A stretch of 64,000 nucleotides of DNA from Nocardia sp. NBC_01730 (lineage in GTDB: Bacteria > Actinomycetota > Actinomycetes > Mycobacteriales > Mycobacteriaceae), in assembly GCF_035920445.1 (NCBI RefSeq), contig NZ_CP109162.1:3410001-3474000 (forward strand), in the 5' to 3' direction. Every line of letters starts with the position of its first letter. The stretch's first letter is position 1. The position numbers were made by a program, and so were the translations under genes. A model generated the notes under the pieces. It saw only the letters and a program-made list of their open reading frames with translations. It made no database searches and had not been told where the DNA came from. This document shows, in pieces, positions 1-8,598 of this stretch.

Positions 1-1262
1 AGGAGACCTTCGACCGCCTGGTCGTGGCCCAACCGGAGCCGATGGTGTCGCGTTTCGCCGTGACCAATGCCATGCTGCTGAACGTGATCGCCCGCCCGGG
101 CAACTGCTTCGACACCATGCGCCATCTGCTCGAGGACAACCACGAACCACGCCCCGCCCAACGCAGACACATCCTGCGCGCCATACGCCTCTACCGGGCG
201 CTGCGCGATGCCGGTGTGGTGCAGCAGCTGCCGGAACCCGACGCGCACGGCCGCCGCGCACGCCTGACCGTAGACCTGCAACGCGACTTCGCCCTCGACC
301 AGCCGCTGTCACCGTTCGCGCTGGCCGCGCTCGACCTGCTGGACAAAGCGTCGGCGAGTTATACCCTCGACGTGGTATCGCTCATCGAATCCACGCTGGA
401 GAACCCGCGCCAGTTGCTGATGGCCCAGCAGCACAAGGCGCGCGGCGAGGCGATCGCCGAGATGAAGGCCGAGGGCATCGACTACGACGAACGGATGGAA
501 CTTCTCGAAGAGGTGACCTGGCCCAAACCGCTGGCGGAGCTGATCGAACCTGCGTACGAGACGTACCGGGCCGGACACCCGTGGGTGTCGGAGTTCGCGC
601 CGGCACCGAAGTCGGTGGTGCGCGACATGATCGAACGTGCCATGACCTTCGCGGAGCTGATCTCCTTCTACGAACTGGCCCGCTCCGAGGGCGTGGTGCT
701 GCGCTACCTCGCCGACGCCTACCGCGCGTTGCGGCGCACGGTGCCCGAGTCGGCGCGCACCGAGGAACTCGACGACATCAGGGAGTGGCTCGGTGAGCTT
801 GTCCGCCAGGTGGATTCGAGCCTCCTGGACGAATGGGAGCAACTGACCAACCCGGGTGCGGAGAACGACGCCGATCAGATCGCGTTCGGCGCGGAGACAG
901 TACGCCCGATTTCCGCGAACGAGCGCGCCTTCCGCGTCATGGTCCGCAACGCCGTGTTCCGCCGCGTGGAGCTGGCCGCGCTGCGGCGCTGGGATGCGCT
1001 GGCCGAGCTGAGCCCAGGCCGCGACTGGGCGGCCGCGCTCGCGGACTACTTCGCGGAATACGAGCGGATCGGGACCGGGCCCGATGCCCGAGGGCCCCAG
1101 TTGTTCCAGGTGGAACGAAGACCGGGATTCTGGCGGGTGCGGCAGGTGCTCGACGACCCGGCGGGCGACCATGGCTGGTCGATCGACGCGGTAGTGGACC
1201 TCGCCGAGTCTGATGCCGCGGGCGAGGTCGTCTTCGACGACGTCACCGTGTCGGCCGGCTGA
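1..1262 (+). CDS. DEAD/DEAH-box helicase, C-terminal part (DUF3516-type), 5' end outside window
   Basis: The reading frame is open from the left edge, so the gene enters from outside; about 419 codons are visible. The ATP-binding helicase motifs are not in the visible part. What is seen is the end of the helicase core (a segment reading FDRLVVAQPEPMVSRF) followed by a long Glu/Arg-rich region of the kind that follows the core in actinobacterial DEAD/DEAH helicases carrying a DUF3516 domain (by memory). The probable role is RNA or DNA unwinding in the cytoplasm. Later internal starts in this frame are unlikely to be real because the homology-like sequence already runs at the edge. Confidence 0.7.
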   Translation, partial: ETFDRLVVAQPEPMVSRFAVTNAMLLNVIARPGNCFDTMRHLLEDNHEPRPAQRRHILRAIRLYRALRDAGVVQQLPEPDAHGRRARLTVDLQRDFALDQPLSPFALAALDLLDKASASYTLDVVSLIESTLENPRQLLMAQQHKARGEAIAEMKAEGIDYDERMELLEEVTWPKPLAELIEPAYETYRAGHPWVSEFAPAPKSVVRDMIERAMTFAELISFYELARSEGVVLRYLADAYRALRRTVPESARTEELDDIREWLGELVRQVDSSLLDEWEQLTNPGAENDADQIAFGAETVRPISANERAFRVMVRNAVFRRVELAALRRWDALAELSPGRDWAAALADYFAEYERIGTGPDARGPQLFQVERRPGFWRVRQVLDDPAGDHGWSIDAVVDLAESDAAGEVVFDDVTVSAG

Positions 1263-1423
1263 CCCACACGCTCGCCGTTTCCCCAGACACGCAGTTCAGA
1301 GGCCTTGATACGCCGTTGGAACGGAGCGCGGCGACCGAGCGGCGAATCAAAGGTTTGACGGATTCGTTTCTGGGTAAGGGCCGCTGATACTCTCTCCCCC
1401 GCTGCCGAAGCGAAAGATCAACT

Positions 1424-2539
1424 ATGCCCGAATCACCGTACCTGGTCATCCACCCCGAGCGAGTGCGCGAAAACTACCGCGCGCTCGATGCCGCCCTGTC
1501 CGCGGGCACGAGCGCACCGACGAGGATTCGCTTCGCGGTCAAGGCAAGTCCGGTGCCTGAGATCGTGCGCCTGCTCGACGTGGAGGGCGCGGAGTTCGAC
1601 GTCGCCAGCATCGGCGAGATCGACCTGTGCCTCAGGCTCGGGGTGGCGCCGGAGCGGCTCTGCTACGGCAACCCGATCAAAAAGGCCACCCACATCGCCC
1701 GCGCATTCGCACTGGGCGTGCGCCGCTTCGCCTTCGACACCGAAGACGACCTTGTGCGCATCGTCGAGCACGCCCCCGGCTCCGAGGTGGAGTGCCGTTT
1801 CCTCGCCTCGGCTCCGGAGTCCCGCACGCCGTTCGGCACCAAGTTCGGCTGCACCCCCGGCGAGGCATTCCGGTTGCTGGTTCGGGCGAGGGATCTGGGG
1901 CTCGTCGTCGCGGGTCCGTACTTCCACGTCGGCTCGCAGCAGCTGGACCCCGACGCGTGGCGGATCGGCATCGAGCAGGCGGGCCGGATCTCGCAAGCAC
2001 TGGCGGACAAGGATATTCCGGTCACGTCGGTGAACATCGGCGGCGGACTGCCGATCTCCTACGCCGAGCACGCACCCGCGCTGGGTGAGATCGCCGCGGT
2101 GGTGAACCACGCCGCGACCGAATTCCTTTCCGGGAACACCGGATTGGTCGTCGAACCAGGTCGAGCGCTGGTCGGTTCGGCGGGCACCATCCACGCCGAG
2201 GTCGTCGGCGTCCGCATCGCGCCGGACGGACGACGCTGGGTGTATCTCGACATCGGCCGGTACAACGGAATGGCCGAGACCGAGAACGAGTACATCGTCT
2301 ACCGGTTTTCGACGGACCGGGACGGCGACCCCGTCGACGAGGCGGTGGTAGCCGGTCCGACCTGCGACGGCGACGATGTACTGTATCAACGCACGCGAGT
2401 CCTGTTACCGACCACGTTGCGAGCCGGTGATCGCGTTCGAATCCTCGACGCCGGCGCCTATACCGCGAGCTATTCGTCGGTGTCCTTCAATGGTTTTCCG
2501 CCCTTGACTGTTCATGTCTCGGGCGCTGAGCGAGAGTGA
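1424..2539 (+). CDS. Type III PLP-dependent decarboxylase (ornithine/lysine/DAP decarboxylase family)
   Basis: 371 residues, the normal size for the alanine-racemase-fold decarboxylases. The PLP-binding lysine is K40 in FAVKASP. HVGSQ and NIGGGLP are the usual pyridoxal-phosphate contacts, and C314 in GPTCDGDD is the second-subunit catalytic cysteine. The last part (DAGAYTASYSSVSFNGF) is also typical. These enzymes decarboxylate ornithine, lysine or diaminopimelate. The substrate cannot be read with certainty, but the directly overlapping SpeD-SpeE gene makes ornithine to putrescine the best guess, giving a compact polyamine operon. The stop overlaps the next start (GTGA), implying translational coupling. 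Confidence 0.85.
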   Translation: MPESPYLVIHPERVRENYRALDAALSAGTSAPTRIRFAVKASPVPEIVRLLDVEGAEFDVASIGEIDLCLRLGVAPERLCYGNPIKKATHIARAFALGVRRFAFDTEDDLVRIVEHAPGSEVECRFLASAPESRTPFGTKFGCTPGEAFRLLVRARDLGLVVAGPYFHVGSQQLDPDAWRIGIEQAGRISQALADKDIPVTSVNIGGGLPISYAEHAPALGEIAAVVNHAATEFLSGNTGLVVEPGRALVGSAGTIHAEVVGVRIAPDGRRWVYLDIGRYNGMAETENEYIVYRFSTDRDGDPVDEAVVAGPTCDGDDVLYQRTRVLLPTTLRAGDRVRILDAGAYTASYSSVSFNGFPPLTVHVSGAERE

Positions 2540-3750
2540 GTTTGCCCATGACGGCGGAATTCACCGGTTGGCATGTGCTAGCCGAGTTCGGTGGTGTCGA
2601 CGCGGATCTCTGCGACGATCTCGAACGACTCGAATCGGCGTTGCGTAAGTCTCTGATCGCGGCGGGCGTCACCATCTGCGATGTCGTACACAAAAAGTTC
2701 GATCCGCAGGGGGTGACCGTCCTCGCGCTGTTGTCGGAGTCCCACGCCTCGATTCACACCTATCCGGAGTCCGGCGACATCTTCGTCGATGTCTTCACCT
2801 GCGGCAGCATCGGCGCCGGCGCCTCGAGGGCGGTCGAAATGCTCCGGGACACATTGTCCCCCAAGGATGTTCGCATGCAGGTCATCCGCAGGGGTCACGG
2901 CGGGCAGCGGATCGAGGAACCGGTGGGCGCGGGCCTGACCCGGATCTGGGATCTGCACGAGGTGATCGTCGACACCCACACCCCGTTCCAGCACATGGTC
3001 ATCGCGCGGACCGAGCAGGGCATCAGCTTGTTCTCCGACGATGACCGCCAATCCACCGAGTTCTCCCAGCTGACCTACCACGAGGCGATGATGATTCCCG
3101 CCTTCGTGCTGGCCGAGAAGCTGGATAACGTGCTCATCATCGGTTCCGGCGAGGGTGTGGCCAGCCAGATGTCGGTGGCGGCGGGCGCCGGGCACGTCGA
3201 CCACGTCGACATCGATCAGCTCGAGGTCGAGCTGTGCGCCGAGCACCTGCCCTACGGCTACACCAGCGCAGACCTGGCCGCCGCGGTCGAGGGCGACGGA
3301 CCGATCACGGTGCACTACGCCGACGGCTGGAATTTCCTCGCGGGCGCCGCCGAGTCGGGCACCCGCTACGACGTCATCGTGATCGACCTGCCTGACGAGC
3401 GCGTCGAAGACGCGCAGCACAACCGCCTGTACGAGGCGGAGTTCCTGTCCCGATGTCGTGCTCTGCTCGCACCCGGCGGTGTGCTGAGCGCCCAAGCCGG
3501 GTGCGCGACCATGTGGCGCAACGAGACCCTGAAACGGTCCTGGCAGCGTTTCCACGAGCAGTTCGGCACCGTCGTGCACTACGGCAGCGACGAGCACGAA
3601 TGGTCGTTCCTCTTCGGCCTGGTCGACAAGGTCGACGACCCGATCGAGGGGATGACCGATCGTCTCGCCCTGCTGCCGTACCAGGCGGAGACCATCGACG
3701 CGCAGGCCCTGGTGCGCGGCGCGATCGAACCGCACGCGTTGCGCGTGTGA
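2536..3750 (+). CDS. SpeD-SpeE fusion: S-adenosylmethionine decarboxylase plus aminopropyltransferase
   Basis: 404 residues holding two enzymes that are normally separate. Residues 1 to about 125 are a prokaryotic AdoMet decarboxylase. The autocleavage site LSES-H fits E68/S69, with S69 becoming the pyruvoyl group, H74 and C89 in the expected places, and T61 where the Thermotoga enzyme has Ser. Residues about 135-404 are a spermidine-synthase Rossmann domain with IIGSGEG near 201-207 and an acidic VIVIDLPDE motif. One polypeptide could therefore make decarboxylated AdoMet and transfer its aminopropyl group to the diamine from the upstream decarboxylase. GTG at 2536 overlaps the upstream stop; ATG at 2548 is an alternative start. 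Confidence 0.88.
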   Translation: MSLPMTAEFTGWHVLAEFGGVDADLCDDLERLESALRKSLIAAGVTICDVVHKKFDPQGVTVLALLSESHASIHTYPESGDIFVDVFTCGSIGAGASRAVEMLRDTLSPKDVRMQVIRRGHGGQRIEEPVGAGLTRIWDLHEVIVDTHTPFQHMVIARTEQGISLFSDDDRQSTEFSQLTYHEAMMIPAFVLAEKLDNVLIIGSGEGVASQMSVAAGAGHVDHVDIDQLEVELCAEHLPYGYTSADLAAAVEGDGPITVHYADGWNFLAGAAESGTRYDVIVIDLPDERVEDAQHNRLYEAEFLSRCRALLAPGGVLSAQAGCATMWRNETLKRSWQRFHEQFGTVVHYGSDEHEWSFLFGLVDKVDDPIEGMTDRLALLPYQAETIDAQALVRGAIEPHALRV

Positions 3751-3755
3751 GCAGA

Positions 3756-3800
3756 CGCCTGAATGCACCGGCTCCGATCGCGGAACCGGTGCATTCGGCG
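3756..3800 (+). terminator. Stem-loop after the polyamine operon
   Basis: An inverted repeat starts just after the SpeD-SpeE stop. Arms 3761-3775 and 3782-3796 pair with one mismatch around a 6-base loop, and flanking CGCC/GGCG extends the stem across a one-base bulge. There is no U-tract, as is common in high-GC actinobacteria. Confidence 0.6.
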
Positions 3801-3885
3801 TTTCCGCAATGACGAAGTTCGGCCGCCGCCGCCGCGGCGAGCGGGCAGACGCCCGAACAGCATGGCCGCGAAGAGATTCCGCGGA

Positions 3886-4089
3886 TCAGGAATGCCGCTT
3901 ACGCCACTCCTCGACGTTCACTCCTCCGACGCCCCAGTCGGTGAACGCGACCTCGTCGATGACGACGTAGGTGCTCGCGGGCGCCTTGCCGAGCACATCC
4001 TGCAGCAGATCGGTGACGCCCTTGATCAGCCGAGCCTTCTGTTCACGGGTCACGCCCTCATCGGTGACTTTGATGTTCACGTACGGCAT
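3886..4089 (-). CDS. 4-oxalocrotonate tautomerase family protein
   Basis: 67 residues beginning MPYVNIKV, so Pro-1, the catalytic base after Met removal, is present. The size and the Thr-Arg-Glu-Gln-Lys helix are those of 4-OT tautomerases, small hexameric keto-enol isomerases. The start overlaps the stop of the SDR gene by one base (TGATG), so the two are surely co-transcribed and probably translationally coupled under the TetR regulator upstream. The physiological substrate is unknown. Confidence 0.85.
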   Translation of the reverse strand: MPYVNIKVTDEGVTREQKARLIKGVTDLLQDVLGKAPASTYVVIDEVAFTDWGVGGVNVEEWRKRHS

Positions 4090-4823
4090 CAGGCCGCCCT
4101 TCCTGAGAGGAACCCGCCGTCTACGGGGAAGATGTGACCGGTGGTGAATGCGGCGTCCGCGAGGTACAGCACCGCGGCCGTCGTCTCGGAGACTTCGCCG
4201 ATCCGGTTCAGTAGTGCCAGCTTGCCGGAGGCGTCCTCGTCGCCGTCGCCGAACAGCGGGGTGCGGATGATTCCAGGGGCGACCGCGTTGACCCGGATGC
4301 CGTCGGCGGCGAGTTCCGCGGCGAGGCTGGTGGTCAGCGCGTGCACGCCGCCCTTACTGACCAGCGCCGCCGAGGCGGGCAGCACGGCGAGGGCGTGGTT
4401 GATCAGCACCGTGCCGATGTTGACGATGGTTCCGCCCCTCGCCTGCTCCCGCAGCCGCCGCACGACAGCTTGCGTGGTGAAGTAGGTGCCTTTGAGGTTT
4501 CCGTTCAGATAGCGGTCCAGGTCCTGCTCGGTGACGTCCACGAACGGCTTGGCTCCGAAGATGCCCGCGTTGTTGACCAGCACATCCACCCCGCCGAATC
4601 GCTCGACGGCGGCACGCACCAGCGCCGTTCCCGTGGTGGGTGCACCGATATCGCCCGCGACCGGCACCACTCGGCCGGGGACACCCAGTCCGGCGGCCAC
4701 GTCCGCGAGCTTGTTCTCGTCGCGCCCGTTGAGCACGACGTTGTCACCGCGTTCCACGAACGCCCGCGCGATGTCGCGCCCGATCCCGCTGGAGGACCCG
4801 GTCACGATGACCGTCTTCGCCAT
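4089..4823 (-). CDS. Short-chain dehydrogenase/reductase-like protein lacking the catalytic Tyr
   Basis: 244 residues from the ATG at 4823, which has a strong GAGAAGGAGAG ribosome site just upstream. An earlier in-frame start at 4862 would overlap the operator and is unlikely. The NAD(P)-binding TGSSSGIG motif (8-15), NNAG (84-87) and N109 are normal. In the active site the expected Tyr-x-x-x-Lys reads Ala153-L-V-S-Lys157, and the upstream Ser position is Thr138. The Rossmann fold is therefore intact, but the usual proton donor is missing, so the protein may bind cofactor without standard SDR chemistry or use another residue. It is co-transcribed with the tautomerase. Confidence 0.85.
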   Translation of the reverse strand: MAKTVIVTGSSSGIGRDIARAFVERGDNVVLNGRDENKLADVAAGLGVPGRVVPVAGDIGAPTTGTALVRAAVERFGGVDVLVNNAGIFGAKPFVDVTEQDLDRYLNGNLKGTYFTTQAVVRRLREQARGGTIVNIGTVLINHALAVLPASAALVSKGGVHALTTSLAAELAADGIRVNAVAPGIIRTPLFGDGDEDASGKLALLNRIGEVSETTAAVLYLADAAFTTGHIFPVDGGFLSGRAA

Positions 4824-4843
4824 ATCTCTCCTTCTCTCATTCA

Positions 4844-4859
4844 ATACGACCGGTCGTCT
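4844..4859. promoter_or_regulatory. Palindromic operator in front of the SDR-tautomerase operon
   Basis: The 16 bases ATACGACCGGTCGTCT contain a perfect 12-base palindrome (4846-4857). The same 16 bases recur at 5502-5517 in front of the TetR gene. Two identical palindromes at the two promoters flanking a TetR gene are best explained as TetR-binding sites. The site lies about 20 bases upstream of the SDR start, where binding would block transcription or initiation. Confidence 0.75.
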
Positions 4860-4901
4860 CATAACGGGTATGCGAAGACGCCGGAAGCGAGAGCCCCCGA
4901 A

Positions 4902-5492
4902 TCAGGGCCGGAAATAGTCGCCGAGCAGGCGATCCAGACACTTGCGCAGCGGCGCCAGCGTCCGGTCGATCTTCATCCTGATCACCGCCCCCTCCCACGA
5001 TTCGAGCAACATATCGGCCAGTTCGGTGGCGGCAATGTCGGAGCGGATCATGCCGAGCCGCTGCCCCTGCGCGAGCTGATCGGCGACGCGGTCGCGCCAG
5101 GCGCCCCACGCACCGGACAGCGATTCCCGCAGCAGCTCACTGCCTTCCAGCTCGCCACCCAGGTTCGCGATCAGACAGCCGCCCGTGAATTCGGCCGCAG
5201 CGAAATCGTCTATCAGCCGCCCGAAGAACGTCCGCAGTCCGCTCACCGGATCCGGCGCGGCATCGAATGCCTCGGTCAGATTCCGCTGCACACAGAGCGA
5301 GTGGTGCTCGATGATCGCGTGACCGAAGCTCTCCTTGCTGTCGAAGTAGTTGTAGAACGACCCCTTCGGCACGCCGACCTTGTCGAGGATCTGCTTGATC
5401 CCGGTGCCGTGGTAGCCGTTAGTGAGGAACCCCGCGGCACCCTCCTCCACCAGAAGCTGCCGCGTGTCCGCACTGCGCCGTGGTCGTGCCAT
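4902..5492 (-). CDS. TetR/AcrR family transcriptional regulator
   Basis: 196 residues from ATG 5492. The N-terminal helix-turn-helix runs through about residues 10-55 with the usual ending GVPKGSFYNYFDSKE. The remainder is a helical ligand-binding domain with a TetR_C-like ending. It lies upstream of and in the same direction as the SDR gene, and an identical palindrome stands before both genes, so it probably represses itself and the SDR-tautomerase pair. The inducer is unknown, perhaps an electrophilic or carbonyl compound given the regulated enzymes. Longer in-frame starts upstream of 5492 would cover the operator and are rejected. Confidence 0.9.
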   Translation of the reverse strand: MARPRRSADTRQLLVEEGAAGFLTNGYHGTGIKQILDKVGVPKGSFYNYFDSKESFGHAIIEHHSLCVQRNLTEAFDAAPDPVSGLRTFFGRLIDDFAAAEFTGGCLIANLGGELEGSELLRESLSGAWGAWRDRVADQLAQGQRLGMIRSDIAATELADMLLESWEGAVIRMKIDRTLAPLRKCLDRLLGDYFRP

Positions 5493-5501
5493 GCGTGAAA
5501 T

Positions 5502-5517
5502 ATACGACCGGTCGTCT
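5502..5517. promoter_or_regulatory. Second copy of the TetR operator, upstream of the TetR gene
   Basis: Identical in all 16 bases to 4844-4859 and centred about 17 bases before the TetR start. The perfect palindromic core ACGACCGGTCGT is at 5504-5515. Its position suggests autoregulation. Confidence 0.75.
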
Positions 5518-5557
5518 TTAAATGGCAAGCGGGACCCGAGTCCCGCACGGCAGGGCC

Positions 5558-6064
5558 TCACGCCGCCGGTCCCCCAGCCGAGTCGAACCACACCGGCGTT
5601 CCCGGATCGGAGGGCAGACCGGGAGCGCGGCGCCACCGCGTGGACCGAGTAGCGAAAAGGGCGAGATGATCTGCGGCGAACCGATCCCGTTGCCAATCCG
5701 CGGAATCGGTGGCGGCCGTCCAGACGTAGGTCCACACCGGTTCGGCCCGGTCGTCCACGCACACCCGGCGCAGATCGTATTCGTCGTCCTCGAACGCGTC
5801 GAGGATCATCCACTCGGCCGCGCTGAGACCGGTGAGCACGGCGCCGCGGGTCAGCCCGGCGGCATCGAGAACCAAACCCGGGTAGACCCGCCGCGGCAGC
5901 ACCGCCGCGCGCCAGCCGGTCAAGTCGGCCGGTTCGAGCGACGGAACCCGCCCGAGCAATACCTTCAGCACATCAGGAAACTGCAGCGTGCCGTAGGCGA
6001 ACAAGGCATCATCCGGCCCAACGATTCCACTCAGCCGTCCAGTGCCGATCGGCGACGACTCCAT
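5558..6064 (-). CDS. Gamma-glutamylcyclotransferase (AIG2-like) family protein
   Basis: 168 residues from ATG 6064, which has a GGGGAGAG ribosome site. The substrate-loop motif YGTLQFP follows near residue 20, and FEDDEYDLRRV carries the acidic residue expected as catalytic base. Both are hallmarks of AIG2/GGCT folds, which cyclise gamma-glutamyl peptides or act as gamma-glutamylamine cyclotransferases. Substrate cannot be told. An extended N-terminus back to 6220 would be low-complexity and run into the oxyR end, so it is rejected. Confidence 0.82.
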   Translation of the reverse strand: MESSPIGTGRLSGIVGPDDALFAYGTLQFPDVLKVLLGRVPSLEPADLTGWRAAVLPRRVYPGLVLDAAGLTRGAVLTGLSAAEWMILDAFEDDEYDLRRVCVDDRAEPVWTYVWTAATDSADWQRDRFAADHLALFATRSTRWRRAPGLPSDPGTPVWFDSAGGPAA

Positions 6065-6149
6065 TCGTCTCTCCCCTCCACTCGCGTTTCCCACTGTGCC
6101 TGCTCTGCGCTGACTCGGCGCGGCGCACCCACTCGCATCGGGCGCCGGA

Positions 6150-7058
6150 CTATATCGGGCGCTGGACGCGGATGATGGCGGCCAGGTATTCGTAGTCGTC
6201 AGCACGGGCGCTCGAGACACGGAAGGCCAGGCCGATGGTACGACCGGGGGCCGGCGCGGCGAAGCGGGCGGTATCCAGTGTGCCGCGAGCTGTTTCGGCG
6301 GTGACCGCCATTTCCGGGATGAGGGTCACGCCGAGCCCGCCCGCGACGCACTGGACCACAGTCGCCAGGGAAGCGGCCCTGGTGTCGCCGACGGCGGAGG
6401 GGTGGGCGTCGGCCGAGCGGCACACATCCAGCGTCTGGTCGCGCAGGCAGTGCCCCTCGTCCAGCAGCAGCAGAGGCAGGGCGTTCAGCGCCGACGCCGA
6501 GAGGTCCTTGCGCCCGGCGAGCTCGTGGCCGCGCGCGGTGACCAGCACGAACTCTTCGGTGTAGAGCGGGATCTCGACCAGGCCGGGCATTTCGGTGGGC
6601 AGTGCGAGTAGCGCGACGTCCAGCACGCCGGTGCGCAGCCCGTCCAGCAGCCGCGCGGTCTGATCCTCGATGATCTGCGGACGCAGCGCGGGAAGCTTCT
6701 TGCGCAGCTCGGGCAACAGGCCGGGCAGCACGTAGGGGGCGACCGTCGGGATGATGCCCATCCGCAGCGTGCCGCCGAGCCCGTCGCCGGTCGCCGAAGC
6801 CACGAACCGGTCAGCCGCCTCCAGCGTCGCCATAGCCTTTGGCAGCAACCGCATTCCGGCGGCGGTCACCAGCACACGTCTGGTGCTCCGTTCGATCAGC
6901 TGGAGCCCGAGCCCGTTTTCGAGTGCCGCCAGCGCCTGCGATAGCGTGGGCTGACTCACACCGAGTCGGGCGGCCGCGGTGCCGAAATGGCGGTATTCCG
7001 CGATCGCCACGAATGCACGCAGCTGTGACAGGGTCGGCTGATAAGTCTGATCAGTCAC
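6150..7058 (-). CDS. oxyR: OxyR, LysR-family hydrogen peroxide sensor
   Basis: 302 residues from GTG 7058. The N-terminal winged HTH (about 9-68, with [15 protein letters not shown]) is followed by a LysR substrate-binding domain. Two cysteines, C204 and C213 in [12 protein letters not shown], have the same nine-residue spacing as the redox pair of E. coli OxyR, so a disulfide switch is expected. It is transcribed divergently from ahpC-ahpD, the classical mycobacterial and actinobacterial arrangement, and should activate these genes under peroxide stress. The GTG start gives an N-terminus that matches mycobacterial OxyR by memory. Confidence 0.93.
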   Translation of the reverse strand: MTDQTYQPTLSQLRAFVAIAEYRHFGTAAARLGVSQPTLSQALAALENGLGLQLIERSTRRVLVTAAGMRLLPKAMATLEAADRFVASATGDGLGGTLRMGIIPTVAPYVLPGLLPELRKKLPALRPQIIEDQTARLLDGLRTGVLDVALLALPTEMPGLVEIPLYTEEFVLVTARGHELAGRKDLSASALNALPLLLLDEGHCLRDQTLDVCRSADAHPSAVGDTRAASLATVVQCVAGGLGVTLIPEMAVTAETARGTLDTARFAAPAPGRTIGLAFRVSSARADDYEYLAAIIRVQRPI

Positions 7059-7245
7059 GCCTATCAATGTAGTGCGGCTGATCACCTTTACCTTTTACTG
7101 ACCCTTCGGCAAGATCGCTCGGGAGCTTTTCGCACGTGGTGTGAGCGACGGGCACGGAGGCGGCAGCTTGCGTAACCACGAAGGGCTTCGCGAAGACCGC
7201 ACAGCAAACACAGCACTAGCAAACCGACATGACGAGGAGACAAGC
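7059..7245. promoter_or_regulatory. oxyR-ahpC divergent control region
   Basis: The 187 bases between the divergent oxyR and ahpC starts must hold both promoters and the OxyR site. A CTATCA element sits at 7061-7066 next to the oxyR start. A GACGAGGAGA ribosome site precedes ahpC. I could not assign a full OxyR site or -35/-10 boxes with confidence. Confidence 0.5.
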
Positions 7246-7833
7246 ATGGCCCTGCTGACCATCGGCGACCAATTCCCGGCATACAACCTCACCGCTGTCA
7301 TCGGCGGTGACCTGTCGAAGGTCGACGCTCAGCAGCCAGACGACTACTTCACCAGGATCACCAGCGACGACCACGCGGGCAAGTGGCGGGTCGTCTTTTT
7401 CTGGCCCAAGGACTTCACCTTCGTGTGCCCGACGGAGATCGCCGCGTTCGGCAAGCTCAACGAGGAGTTCGCGGACCGCGACACGCAGGTGCTCGGCGCG
7501 TCCGTCGACAACGAGTTCGTGCACTTCCAGTGGAGGGCCCAGCACGAGGACCTCAAGACCCTCCCGTTCCCGCTGCTGTCGGATCTGAAGCGCGAACTGG
7601 CCACGGCCACGGGCGTGCTCAACGCCGACGGCGTCGCCGATCGCGCCACCTTCATCGTCGACCCCGACAACGAGATCCAGTTCGTCTCGGTCACCGCGGG
7701 TTCGGTGGGCCGCAATGTCGACGAGGTACTGCGCGTGCTGGACGCACTGCAGTCCGACGAGCTGTGCGCCTGCAACTGGAAGAAGGGCGACCCGACCATC
7801 AACGCGGGTGAGCTCCTCGCCGCCAGCGTCTGA
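7246..7833 (+). CDS. ahpC: Alkyl hydroperoxide reductase C, peroxiredoxin
   Basis: 195 residues. The peroxidatic cysteine is C61 in FTFVCPTE. The resolving cysteines C174 and C176 in LCACNW match the three-cysteine arrangement of mycobacterial AhpC. The enzyme reduces H2O2, organic peroxides and peroxynitrite in the cytoplasm and is re-reduced here by AhpD, encoded next. ATG 7246 has a good GAGGAGA site; in-frame starts upstream lie in the promoter region. It is divergent from oxyR and presumably activated by it. Confidence 0.96.
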   Translation: MALLTIGDQFPAYNLTAVIGGDLSKVDAQQPDDYFTRITSDDHAGKWRVVFFWPKDFTFVCPTEIAAFGKLNEEFADRDTQVLGASVDNEFVHFQWRAQHEDLKTLPFPLLSDLKRELATATGVLNADGVADRATFIVDPDNEIQFVSVTAGSVGRNVDEVLRVLDALQSDELCACNWKKGDPTINAGELLAASV

Positions 7834-7940
7834 AAACCCTTGCCGCGCCCGTGCTTTCGGGTGCGACATCCCGCATTCCATAGAGAACACGACCTACCCC
7901 CTGCTACACACGGGGCCGATCCGAACAGAGGAATCGCCGA

Positions 7941-8480
7941 ATGGGCATTGAGAACCTGAAGAACTCCCTTCCCGAGTACGCCAAGGACCTCAAGCTCAAC
8001 TTGTCATCGATCGCACGCACCACGGTGCTGAACGAGCAGCAACTGTGGGGCACCCTGCTGGCGTCGGCGGCCGCGACCCGGTCGACGACCACGCTGCGGG
8101 AGATCGCCGAGGAAGCCGCCGACGTACTGTCGGCGGAGGCGTACAACGCCGCACTCGGCGCCGCCTCGATCATGGGCATGAACAATGTGTTCTATCGGGG
8201 CAAGGCGTTCCTCGGTGGTCGCTACGACGACCTGCGGGCCGGACTGCGGATGCAGATCATCGGCAGCCCCAGCGTGGACAAGGCCGATTTCGAGCTCTGG
8301 TCGTTCGCTGTTTCGTCGATCAACGGCTGCGCGCACTGCCTCGAGGCGCACGAGCACACGCTGCGCGAGGTGGGCGTGTCCCGCGAGGTGATCTTCGAAT
8401 CGCTGCGCGCCGCCGCCATCGTGGCCGGGGTCGGCCAGGCGGTGCAGGCAGTGCAGGCGCTGACCACGGCCACGATCTGA
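7941..8480 (+). CDS. ahpD: Alkyl hydroperoxide reductase D (AhpD), thiol reductant of AhpC
   Basis: 179 residues, full length. The active site is E118 plus C130-A-H-C133 and H137 in [12 protein letters not shown], matching the proton-relay set of M. tuberculosis AhpD. It passes electrons from lipoylated SucB/Lpd to AhpC. The gene lies 107 bases after ahpC in the same direction and is followed by a strong terminator, so the pair forms one OxyR-controlled unit. Confidence 0.96.
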   Translation: MGIENLKNSLPEYAKDLKLNLSSIARTTVLNEQQLWGTLLASAAATRSTTTLREIAEEAADVLSAEAYNAALGAASIMGMNNVFYRGKAFLGGRYDDLRAGLRMQIIGSPSVDKADFELWSFAVSSINGCAHCLEAHEHTLREVGVSREVIFESLRAAAIVAGVGQAVQAVQALTTATI

Positions 8481-8489
8481 TCGTCGCCC

Positions 8490-8540
8490 CGACGAGGGCC
8501 CTGTCCGCGTGAACCCAAGAAGCGGACGGGGCCCTCGTCG
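8490..8540 (+). terminator. Strong stem-loop after ahpCD
   Basis: Arms 8490-8508 and 8522-8540 pair over 19 bases with a single G-U position around a 13-base loop. The structure lies directly after the ahpD stop. Confidence 0.8.
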
Positions 8541-8598
8541 CGTTCGGTGTGCCGGACTCGACAGCTCGACGTGGCGCACCCAGGTAGGCTCAGCAACC

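Noticed and set aside
5493..5813. N-terminal extension of the TetR gene
   Set aside because: It would cover the operator and gives an Arg-rich sequence with no family likeness.
7039..7066. TGATAA and CTATCA as halves of an OxyR site
   Set aside because: The half-sites are imperfect and partly inside oxyR, so I do not assign an operator.
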